A stretch of 6,148 bases of DNA from Pseudomonadota bacterium (GTDB taxonomy: Bacteria > Pseudomonadota > Alphaproteobacteria > Micropepsales > Micropepsaceae): the NCBI GenBank assembly GCA_021817355.1, contig JAKAVI010000094.1, forward strand, positions 1 through 6,148, given 5' to 3'. The translations under genes were made by a program, and so were the position numbers. This document shows positions 1 to 5,333 of this stretch, piece after piece (positions within the stretch are counted from its first letter, which is position 1; each line of letters begins with the position of its first letter). The notes under the pieces are model-generated. The model did not search any database. It saw nothing but the letters and a program-made list of their open reading frames with translations, and was not told the origin of the DNA.

Positions 1-219
1 AGTTGGCGTCCGCTCATACCCATTGAATGTCTCCTTACGTGGTGTGGCGTTAGTCACAAAGTACTCATATATGACAATACATTCAAATTATACCGTAATT
101 CAGAGGGTTCATTTATACAGCCAAAATTCCGTGCAATGGCGCGTCATATGCAAGACAAATCTCTCAAATCGAGGCGTGGCCTCACATCAAAGCGCATATG
201 CTTGTTCCGTGGATCTCGT
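1..219 (+). CDS. Possible 3' end of an unidentified gene entering from the left edge
   Basis: Reading from base 1 in frame 1, the sequence stays open for 72 codons and stops at TAG 219-221. The translation has mixed composition (it begins SWRPLIPIECLLTWC and ends with a basic stretch, KSLKSRRGLTSKRICLFRGS) and matches no family I recognise. The stretch is clearly richer in A+T than the DNA to its right. The opposite strand carries stops in its frames here, and the AT-rich character ends about where the transposase remnant of 219-359 begins. It may be the tail of a real gene cut by old insertion-sequence activity. However, plus-strand frame 2 is also open over this stretch, so chance is a serious alternative. 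No function is proposed. Confidence 0.22.
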
Positions 220-359
220 TAGCGCGTACTATACAAACCTGCTTCCGCCGCAACTGGCTGGAGATGCTCCTGCAATTGTCTGGCGATCGTGCCGACTGGC
301 CATTTTTCGACATGATGATAGCGCAGGATCTAGTCCCGAAGCTCAGCCGGGATCGTCAT
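219..359 (-). pseudogene. Truncated 5' end of an rve (integrase-core) transposase, IS21-like
   Basis: Reading leftwards from an ATG at 359-357, the translation starts MTIPAELRD, meets an in-frame TAG at 332-330, and continues ILRYHHVEKWPVGTIARQLQ. It then runs through a helix-turn-helix-like stretch ending in AAEAGL, and a TAA lies at 221-219. This is the characteristic N-terminus of a widespread proteobacterial integrase-core transposase (MTIPAEL-x-x-x-ILRY-x-HVEKW-x-x-GTIA-x-QL), in which the residue at the TAG is normally a glutamine or similar. Only about 45 of several hundred codons remain. The catalytic DDE domain is absent, and the DNA to the left is AT-rich and unrelated. The gene is dead through both a nonsense codon and a truncation. 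It lies 92 bases downstream of its usual small partner gene (865-452). The family match is from memory of the motif. Confidence 0.72.
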
Positions 360-451
360 CGTCGCATCCCCTTCGCTTGCCCGCGTCCCGCGGACGACCC
401 GCGCCGACGCAGGAACCCGTGGCGAACCCGATCCGGGCAACGCCGCGCGCA

Positions 452-865
452 CTAATGACATCGGATCCTCGTCGCTGCCCCATCAACGCTCCCCGGCAAT
501 AGCGAAGAGCCCACATCTTCCGCTGTCGTCTCAGCAGCCGCCAGAACATCACCTGCCACCGCCTCAGGTGAACCGTGATGCGTCACTTTCTTTTGCCGAG
601 CCCGGTAGAGCGTCATGAGTGCGGCATGACTGCGCCGGCCTGCAAAGGTGCGTTGATACCGCCTGCCCGTCTCGCGCTGCTTCTGGCGCCGCGCCTCGTC
701 GCTGCAGCTCCCGGAACAGTAAATCTGACCGCGATCACATCGGCTGCAAACCAGCACCTGGACCCGGCAGCGCGCACAGCAAAAGAGCCGCGGCGGGAGC
801 GCCAGATCCCTGGCCGCCGCAGGCCGTGGACGCACCTCCTCAGGAATGCAAGAATGCCCCGGCAT
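452..865 (-). CDS. Small Cys-rich/Arg-rich protein accompanying rve transposases
   Basis: This 137-residue protein begins MPGHSCIPEEVRPRPAAARD. Near residues 30-55 it has a cluster of cysteines (FCCARC, then VCSRCDRGQIYC, then SGSC) that looks like a zinc-binding knuckle. A strongly basic segment follows (ARRQKQRETGRRYQRT, later LYRARQKKVTHHGS). I recognise this layout, ending in the R-x-K-KVTH-x-GS motif, as the conserved hypothetical protein usually encoded just upstream of the MTIPAEL-type integrase-core transposase. That is exactly its position here, followed by the remnant at 359-219. Its role is unknown, and DNA or RNA binding as an accessory to transposition is inferred from the basic, Cys-rich composition. 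The frame is intact from ATG to TAG even though the transposase is wrecked. I see no clear ribosome binding site, so expression is uncertain. Confidence 0.68.
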   Translation of the reverse strand: MPGHSCIPEEVRPRPAAARDLALPPRLFCCARCRVQVLVCSRCDRGQIYCSGSCSDEARRQKQRETGRRYQRTFAGRRSHAALMTLYRARQKKVTHHGSPEAVAGDVLAAAETTAEDVGSSLLPGSVDGAATRIRCH

Positions 866-1189
866 GCGTGCCCGGCACGGTGTGGGGCGCAGCGCCGGGA
901 CAGCACTTGCCAGTATTGGCCGGCGCCGCGCCTGGTTGTCGCTGTAGCCAGCCTAAGACCGCCCCGCACGGCGCGCCCTGCCCACCCAGACCACCGCCAA
1001 ATACCGCGACCCCGGGGCTGGGTCAGTTCGCGCTCGGAGCTCGCGCCCCTCCCGCCGTCTGACCCAGCCCCGATCCAGTCCGGGCGCAAACCACAGCCAA
1101 CGATAAACAGCCCAAGGTCGCTTGGCCCGCAACCCATCATCCAGCTCAGCTGGAGGTCACTTCACCAGATACACGCAGGTTTTCGTGCC
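866..1189. other. GC-rich gap between two transposon wrecks; no gene seen
   Basis: No frame on either strand in this stretch gives a translation I can recognise. The long open frames here have the biased composition (Arg, Pro, Ala, Gly) expected of GC-rich non-coding DNA. It contains a perfect 14-bp inverted repeat and a short near-palindrome, CCAGCT-C-AGCTGG, at 1141-1153. It probably holds the upstream end of the rve element and the breakpoint where the N-terminal half of the IS110 transposase was lost. Confidence 0.45.
1013..1072. repeat. Perfect 14-bp inverted repeat with 32-nt spacer
   Basis: CGGGGCTGGGTCAG at 1013-1026 is the exact reverse complement of CTGACCCAGCCCCG at 1059-1072. The arms do not extend further in either direction. 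The repeat sits upstream of the minus-strand transposon genes, where the end of that element would be expected. It could be part of the element's end or a transposase binding site. As RNA it would form a stable GC hairpin, but no T-tract follows it, so it is not a good intrinsic terminator. Confidence 0.6.
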
Positions 1190-1785
1190 ATCGACAGGGT
1201 GAACAAGCACCATTGTTTCACTTTGCGCCTGCTGCTACAGCATATCGACGACATTGATGCCGCCATCACCGAGATCGACCAGGACGTCGACATCACGTCG
1301 GGCCCTTTCGCACAGCGATCAAAAATTCCGAGCACGATTCCCGGCATAAGCCAACTCAGCGTCGAGGTCATTGCCGCCGAGATCGGCTTCGACATGGGCT
1401 GCTTCCCGACCCAAGACCATCTCATTTTCTGAGCCGGACTATGCCCCAAGAACGACGAGAGCGCTGGTCGACGCGAATGCGCTAGGAGGCACCCTGCCTG
1501 AAGACCACCCTCATTCAACGCGCCTGGGCCGCTTGCATGAACTAAGAGCAGCGATTTGCAAGCCCAATCCCACCGCCTATCCGCCCGCCGTGAAGCGAAG
1601 AAGGCGAAGAGCACTTCCCACCAGAGTTTTCACCGTCATCTTAAAACCTGCTTTTCTGCGGACAGCTCGCCATTCCTTGGCGCCAACGCCAGTTAGACGC
1701 TGACGCCCTGATGAACCAGCCTAGCCACCGTTAATGCGCCTCTAACGGCCCAAAAATTCCAACCCAGGTCCGCCCCCTTGCGCTC
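1190..1785 (+). pseudogene. Degenerate C-terminal half of an IS110-family transposase
   Basis: The translation from about 1196 matches the C-terminal (Transposase_20) part of IS110-type transposases: RVNKHHCFTLRLLLQHIDD, then STIPGISQLSVEVIAAEIG and FPTQDHLIF. A TGA at 1430-1432 replaces the usual Trp codon before AGLCPKNDESAGRRE. The frame then changes before LKTTLIQRAWAA (from 1498), changes back for TKSSDLQAQSHRLSARRE and FLGANAS (1541-1693), and stops at TAG 1694. It appears to change once more for a C-terminal tail near DADALMNQPSHR with a TAA at 1732-1734. The N-terminal DEDD (RuvC-like) catalytic domain is missing. The remnant is therefore truncated, has at least three stops and about three frame changes, and must be old. 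The exact right edge is uncertain. Confidence 0.8.
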
Positions 1786-2001
1786 CTGGCATTCCTGCGG
1801 AAACGAATCACATCACGTCGAAGAACGACCAAGTCGTCGCTACGTTTGCCGATCACGGGCAAGCCCAGCTCTATCAAGTCCGTATGGAAACTCTATGCTC
1901 AGAACTTAAAATGCGGCACAGGAGCCGCAACTTCGCTGTTTATTAGGAATATTATCCTGCCAACGCAATTTTTCCAGCATGCGGAGGCCGGGGGGAAATT
2001 A
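1786..2001. other. Intergenic stretch between IS110 remnant and operon promoter
   Basis: I find no recognisable coding sequence here. Base composition shifts from GC-rich to more AT-rich from about 1880 onwards (for example TTTATTAGGAATATTATCC), which is typical of a promoter-bearing region. The stretch contains one small hairpin. Further upstream control sites may be present, but I cannot identify them. Confidence 0.45.
1907..1929 (-). terminator. Small hairpin, terminator-like when read leftwards
   Basis: TGCGGC at 1912-1917 and GCCGCA at 1924-1929 form a perfect 6-bp GC-rich stem around a 6-base loop. On the minus strand the stem is followed by TTTTAAG, so it resembles a short intrinsic terminator for leftward transcription. 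On the plus strand no T-tract follows. No leftward gene is seen to its right, so it may only shield the insertion-sequence region from antisense transcription, or be chance. Confidence 0.25.
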
Positions 2002-2015
2002 TTGATTTAGCTCAA
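2002..2015. promoter_or_regulatory. FNR/ANR-type binding site upstream of the ubi operon
   Basis: The sequence TTGAT-TTAG-CTCAA matches the FNR consensus TTGAT-N4-ATCAA at 9 of the 10 defined positions, the only difference being C for A in the right half. The site is centred about 67 bases before the GTG start of the first operon gene. Control of ubiT/ubiU/ubiV by Fnr under low oxygen is known in Escherichia coli, so both the site and its position fit the operon it precedes. Whether it activates or represses depends on the transcription start, which cannot be read with certainty. Confidence 0.65.
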
Positions 2016-2018
2016 GGA

Positions 2019-2046
2019 CATAATCGCCAAAAAGAACTGGTTATGG
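2019..2046 (+). promoter_or_regulatory. Candidate -10 elements of the operon promoter
   Basis: Two weak possibilities are visible. CATAAT at 2019-2024 matches TATAAT at 5 of 6 positions. It would put the start near 2031, with the FNR site overlapping the core promoter, a position that suits repression. Alternatively, TTATGG at 2041-2046, preceded by TG, would put the start near 2050-2053. The FNR site would then be centred about 42-45 bases upstream, close to the class II activator position. The second fits known ubiTUV regulation better, and the first is the better hexamer. Confidence 0.3.
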
Positions 2047-2078
2047 CTCAAACTACGCCAAGGCCGGCAAAATCGTGA
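2043..2078 (+). CDS. 11-codon upstream ORF overlapping the operon's first start
   Basis: ATG at 2043-2045 opens a short frame, MAQTTPRPAKS, that stops with TGA at 2076-2078. This stop overlaps the GTG start of the next gene (2075-2077) in a GTGA arrangement. The overlap would allow translational coupling to the downstream gene, whose own ribosome binding site is weak. Upstream is only a poor AAGAA-like purine run. If transcription starts near 2050 the ATG would not be in the mRNA, so this is a tentative leader peptide at best. Confidence 0.22.
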   Translation: MAQTTPRPAKS

Positions 2079-3253
2079 CACATAAGCTTAGCCCATATTC
2101 GTCCAGTAGCACCGCGTTCAAAAGCTTCCGAGGACCGCTCGGAGGTGCAGAGCACTACATTACCCTGACCGCAGATGGAGAGAGCGACCTCACAAGCCAA
2201 ATCGCCGAAATCGAGCAAGCTTATTCTGCTGCACTGCGTGATCTCGATTTAGCTCCAGACACGGCAATTTTCCGTCGGCTTTTTGTCAGCGACGCCATGA
2301 ACCAAGTCGCGTTGTTAGCCTCCAGTGATCTGGCTAAATCACGACCAGACAATCCCGTCGCCGTGTCGCTCATCCAGCAACCACCTCTGCCTGGGGCCAA
2401 ACTGGCGCTCCTTGCCTATCACATTTCCGGTGACTCCAGCATCCGCAAGCGGCCGCTCTCGCCTCATGATCTATTGGTCCTAAAAAGCGGACAGAGACAC
2501 CTGTGGACGACAGGCCTATGCGCAGGCCAGAACTCCCCGAATGCCTCATCCGATGTCCAGACGCGCCGTGTTTTCACTAATCTAATTACAAGTCTACAGG
2601 CAAACAACTGCTCGCTATCCAAAAACTGCGTGCGCACCTGGTTTTATCTGAAGGATGTTGATGTATTTTATCAGGGTATGGTCGATGCCCGAAGCGAAGT
2701 TTTTGCGGAACACGGTTTAACTTCTGAAACACATTACATTGCCAGCACTGGTATCGAAGGCGCCTGCGCTCACCGCTACGATGTAGTAACGATGGACGCC
2801 TATTCCAACTTGGATCTCGTCCCCCAACAGAGATCCTTCCTCAACGACTTTTCCCGCCTGTGTGCCACTAGAGATTATAACGTCCATTTTGAGCGAGGTA
2901 CGAGAATAGCTTACGCTGATAGAGCACATCACTTTATATCCGGGACAGCCAGTATCGACACGCTTGGCCGGGTTGTTCATGTTGGTGATATTACGCGTCA
3001 GACAGTATATGCCCTCGGTCATGTAGAAGCATTGTTACGCTCTGGCGGCGCAAAACTAAGCGATTTAGGACATCTCATCGTGTATCTACGTGACCCAACA
3101 GACTTCGCCCGCGTACGGGATGTTTTAAGCTATTCATTACCTGATGTGCCAACGCTATTAGTCCAAGGAGCAGTATGTCGACCCCACTGGCTCGTCGAAT
3201 TGGAAGGCATCGCCGTCGCCCCTCATGACGCACAATCTCTGCCATCGTTCTAG
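2075..3253 (+). CDS. Chorismatase-like protein (FkbO/Hyg5/XanB2 type) with three Rid-like modules
   Basis: This 392-residue protein starts at GTG 2075. The frame has a stop at 2021 and no other start between, and AAGG at 2060-2063 is a weak ribosome binding site. Residues about 26-117, 132-243 and 271-382 each resemble the Rid (YjgF/YER057c/UK114) fold. The last two align with chorismatases that convert chorismate to hydroxybenzoates or a dihydrodiol: VRTWFYL (187-193), STGIEG (224-229), HHFISGTASI (285-294), HVGDITRQ (302-309), HLIVYLRD (333-340) and CRPHWLVELEGIA (368-380). In that alignment E375 corresponds to the catalytic Glu. G290 and C368 take the positions that, as I recall, are Gly and Cys in Hyg5 (3-hydroxybenzoate-forming) but not in FkbO. 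The Arg of RidA imine deaminases is absent from all modules. The N-terminal module makes it longer than FkbO (about 344). It heads the ubi operon and may supply a hydroxybenzoate. Identification of the family is good; the exact product is inferred. Confidence 0.78.
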   Translation: MTHKLSPYSSSSTAFKSFRGPLGGAEHYITLTADGESDLTSQIAEIEQAYSAALRDLDLAPDTAIFRRLFVSDAMNQVALLASSDLAKSRPDNPVAVSLIQQPPLPGAKLALLAYHISGDSSIRKRPLSPHDLLVLKSGQRHLWTTGLCAGQNSPNASSDVQTRRVFTNLITSLQANNCSLSKNCVRTWFYLKDVDVFYQGMVDARSEVFAEHGLTSETHYIASTGIEGACAHRYDVVTMDAYSNLDLVPQQRSFLNDFSRLCATRDYNVHFERGTRIAYADRAHHFISGTASIDTLGRVVHVGDITRQTVYALGHVEALLRSGGAKLSDLGHLIVYLRDPTDFARVRDVLSYSLPDVPTLLVQGAVCRPHWLVELEGIAVAPHDAQSLPSF

Positions 3254-3260
3254 AAAGGGA
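3252..3260 (+). promoter_or_regulatory. Ribosome binding site deciding the start of the first oxygenase
   Basis: The purine run AGAAAGGGA lies 6 bases before ATG 3267. It makes that ATG preferable to the in-frame ATG at 3225, which lies inside the preceding gene and has no such site. Confidence 0.6.
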
Positions 3261-3266
3261 TATGAA

Positions 3267-3938
3267 ATGAATGCCGAAGAGTCACAGTTCGCCATGCTCA
3301 ATGAGGAAGAGATCTCCATTGCTAAATTACACACCGATCCCTATGAATATGCCTACGTCGAGCAGGCCATCAGACCAGAATTTCGCAAGGCAGTTTTAGC
3401 CGATGCTCCTGTCATACCTGATCGGGGTAGCTATGGTTTGCCAAACCTAAACTATGGTCCTGCATTTGGTACTGTCATCAAGGACCTAACCAGCCAACGC
3501 TTTAGGACTCTTGTTGAAAAAAAATTCAACATGGATCTCAGCAAAAACCCGCCGGTTCTGCTGATGATGGGCAACACCACTGGTCACTATAACGAAGGTT
3601 TCGCTCATCCTGATTCCAAGCATAAGATAGTGACTGTAATCGTAGGCTTTAGTCCCGAATGGCCGTATGAGAAGGGTAGATTGAGGGTACTAAGAAGCTC
3701 TGATCGAAATGATTATGCATTCGAGTTTCCTCCCGAATATGGCCACATGCTGATGTTTAAGGTCAGCGAGAAGTCCTGGCACGGCTTCCTGCCGCAAAAG
3801 GGACCACGCATGAGCTTACAACTTTGCTACGTTGACTCTGAGGCGTACGTGCGAAGTGAATACGCCCGCCATGGCGTAAGTGCTTTCGCAAAATCCGTGC
3901 CAATGTTGCGCAAAATCATCGAATGGGCTCCCCGATGA
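3267..3938 (+). CDS. 2-oxoglutarate/Fe(II)-dependent oxygenase (first of two)
   Basis: The protein has 223 residues from ATG 3267; an in-frame ATG at 3225 would add 14 residues overlapping the previous gene. It shows the double-stranded beta-helix facial triad: H114 and D116 in GFAHPDSKHK, followed by the hydrophobic strand IVTVIVGFSPEW, and H172 in SWHGFLPQKG. R181 in PRMSLQLCYV is well placed to bind the 2-oxoglutarate carboxylate. Such enzymes couple oxidative decarboxylation of 2-oxoglutarate to hydroxylation or a related oxidation, and they consume O2. There is no signal peptide, so it is probably cytosolic. The substrate is not evident. The position after a chorismatase-like gene and before ubiT/ubiU suggests an aromatic acid, a quinone precursor or a prenylated lipid. 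It starts 13 bases after the upstream stop. It shows little similarity to the next oxygenase outside the metal site, so the two are not a recent duplication. Confidence 0.8.
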   Translation: MNAEESQFAMLNEEEISIAKLHTDPYEYAYVEQAIRPEFRKAVLADAPVIPDRGSYGLPNLNYGPAFGTVIKDLTSQRFRTLVEKKFNMDLSKNPPVLLMMGNTTGHYNEGFAHPDSKHKIVTVIVGFSPEWPYEKGRLRVLRSSDRNDYAFEFPPEYGHMLMFKVSEKSWHGFLPQKGPRMSLQLCYVDSEAYVRSEYARHGVSAFAKSVPMLRKIIEWAPR

Positions 3939-3960
3939 AGCTGTGTGAAAGGTCAGCTAA

Positions 3961-4641
3961 ATGAGTTTTCCTCCTCTACCTACAGTCACGGAGATGGCGC
4001 ATCACTTTGAGCGAGCCTTACGTGATTCTCAGATCGCCGCGACGCCATATCGCCGATGGAATATGACAAACGTCTTTCCTGAGAACATGTGCCTGGGCAT
4101 ATTAACGCTCCCAATCGCTCCGCCATTGATTGACGATTGCTATGGAGTGCGAGATCGTCACAACGAGAAGCGTACTTTCTTCACGCCTGGGTTGCAGAGA
4201 GACTTTCCAACTTGTGCGGTGTTCGCTGAAGCAATGCAGAGACCAGAAGTTGCCCGTGCGTTCAATCAAATTTGCAACGTGCCGGTCGAGGGCTCTTACC
4301 TGCGCATTGAATATATTCAGGATCTTGACGGGACCTGGCTCGAACCTCATCGCGACATCAAGGAAAAACTGTTCTCCATGGTTGTATATTTGTGTACAGG
4401 GCCCCACGCGCGAGAATGGGGAACAGACATTTATGACGATGAAAAACGCTGGATTGGCCGTTCTTCGGCGGAGTTTAACTCAGCAGTGATATTTATCGCC
4501 GGTCCCAATACATGGCACGGGTTTGATAAGCGCCCGATCATCGGTGTGCGCCGCCTAATGGAGATTAATTACGTTCACCACAGCTGGCGAGATCGTGATC
4601 AGCTTTCCTTCCCCGACCGACCAATCACGGCTTCTTCGTGA
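3961..4641 (+). CDS. 2-oxoglutarate/Fe(II)-dependent oxygenase (second of two)
   Basis: The 226-residue protein starts at ATG 3961, with GAAAGG at 3947-3952 as ribosome binding site. The iron ligands are visible as H130 and D132 in WLEPHRDIKEKLF and H186 in NTWHGFDKRP. R197 or R198 in IGVRRLMEINYV is the likely 2-oxoglutarate-binding Arg. The segment GSYLRIEYIQDLDGTWLEPH and the later EWGTDIYDDEKRW belong to a style of bacterial 2OG oxygenase I have seen annotated only generically. No transmembrane segment or signal peptide is present. It lies 22 bases after the previous oxygenase and overlaps the GTG start of ubiT by 4 bases, so production of the two proteins is probably coupled. As with its neighbour, the substrate is unknown. 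The ubi context makes oxidation of a quinone-pathway intermediate or of a related lipid plausible, but this is inference. Confidence 0.82.
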   Translation: MSFPPLPTVTEMAHHFERALRDSQIAATPYRRWNMTNVFPENMCLGILTLPIAPPLIDDCYGVRDRHNEKRTFFTPGLQRDFPTCAVFAEAMQRPEVARAFNQICNVPVEGSYLRIEYIQDLDGTWLEPHRDIKEKLFSMVVYLCTGPHAREWGTDIYDDEKRWIGRSSAEFNSAVIFIAGPNTWHGFDKRPIIGVRRLMEINYVHHSWRDRDQLSFPDRPITASS

Positions 4642-5333
4642 GAGCGCAACTATCCAAACATGCCTTGGACGCTCCAATTTCACCAGTTCTACTGCTGGGG
4701 TTGGTATTGGATAAGCTTCCTGTGCAACTAGTGCAACCAGTATTGGATGGACTTCTGCGAGCTGTTTTGCACTGGCATCCTGATTGTCTCGATCGCATGG
4801 AGGAATGGTCCCAAGCACGAGTCCTGATTGATCCTATCGACTTACCAATTGCGATTCTCCTGCTACCCAATCCAGCCCGACCAAGTCTCCAAGTCATACG
4901 GAAGGAGAAAGCGATCGAGGTTGATGCTATTGTTCGTGGTTCACTCGAAACCCTGGTGGCTCTCGCCGAGGGGCAAGCCGATGGGGATACGTTGTTCTTC
5001 TCCCGCGAACTAATTATAGAAGGCGATACCGAGGTAGTACTGGCGTTGCGTAACGCCATCGACGCCGCTGCAATTGATCTAGTGGAAGATATAGCTAAAG
5101 CACTTGGTCCCTTGGGGTACCCCTTTCGGGCTGCCGCCGGTACTGGAAGCAAAGTTGCCGGCCAGCTACGCAAGGATATGGAGAAAGTAGGCGCGGCCGT
5201 AATGGCCCCTGCTCTCCGTCGAAGCGATAGTCAAGCTTTTCGGATAGAGAAACTCGAGGAAGAAGTGAGGTTGTTGCGTCGACAACGAGTACGCTCTAGC
5301 CGTCATTCAGAGACAGCCCATGAATCGCCCTGA
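4638..5333 (+). CDS. ubiT: UbiT-like SCP2-domain accessory factor for anaerobic ubiquinone synthesis
   Basis: This 231-residue protein carries an SCP2 (sterol carrier) domain at about residues 30-150. It shows the typical UbiT run VRGSLETLVALAEGQADGD (99-117) followed by LFFSRELIIEGDTEVVLALRN. In E. coli UbiT binds isoprenoid quinone intermediates and is needed, with UbiU and UbiV, to make ubiquinone without O2. Escherichia coli UbiT is about 174 residues. The extra length here is a C-terminal region (about 165-231) with a charged amphipathic stretch, FRIEKLEEEVRLLRRQRVRS, that looks like a short coiled coil. The start is GTG at 4638, overlapping the preceding TGA as GTGA and without its own ribosome binding site, which points to translational coupling. 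It is followed by ubiU with a 14-base overlap. The hydrophobic SCP2 cavity would hold the prenyl tail while ring chemistry is done. Assignment rests on domain style and on the ubiU neighbour. Confidence 0.85.
   Translation: MRAQLSKHALDAPISPVLLLGLVLDKLPVQLVQPVLDGLLRAVLHWHPDCLDRMEEWSQARVLIDPIDLPIAILLLPNPARPSLQVIRKEKAIEVDAIVRGSLETLVALAEGQADGDTLFFSRELIIEGDTEVVLALRNAIDAAAIDLVEDIAKALGPLGYPFRAAAGTGSKVAGQLRKDMEKVGAAVMAPALRRSDSQAFRIEKLEEEVRLLRRQRVRSSRHSETAHESP

Noticed and set aside
613..1140. Minus-strand open frame of 175 codons
   Set aside because: Composition is typical of a GC-rich shadow frame (Arg, Gly, Ala) and overlaps the better supported Cys-rich gene in another frame of the same strand.
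575..1432. Long plus-strand open frame of 285 codons
   Set aside because: Its first two thirds lie antisense to the Cys-rich gene (865-452) and then cross the GC-rich gap, with Arg/Pro/Ala-rich noise. Only the last part (from about 1190) is real, as the IS110 remnant.
1162..1614. Minus-strand open frame of 150 codons
   Set aside because: Antisense to the recognisable IS110 transposase remnant; no family resemblance.
1912..1929. Plus-strand terminator after the IS110 remnant
   Set aside because: The hairpin has no T-tract on the plus strand; only the leftward reading is terminator-like.
2075..3253. Reading the first operon gene as an ordinary RidA-type imine deaminase
   Set aside because: The Arg required by RidA enzymes is absent from all three modules, the chain is about three times too long, and the C-terminal motifs fit chorismatases.
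3225..3266. Upstream ATG that would extend the first oxygenase by 14 residues
   Set aside because: It lies inside the preceding gene without a ribosome binding site, while ATG 3267 has AGAAAGGGA six bases before it.
4625..5173. Minus-strand open frame of 182 codons
   Set aside because: Antisense to ubiT, Ser/Arg-rich, with no recognisable domain; a shadow of a real gene.
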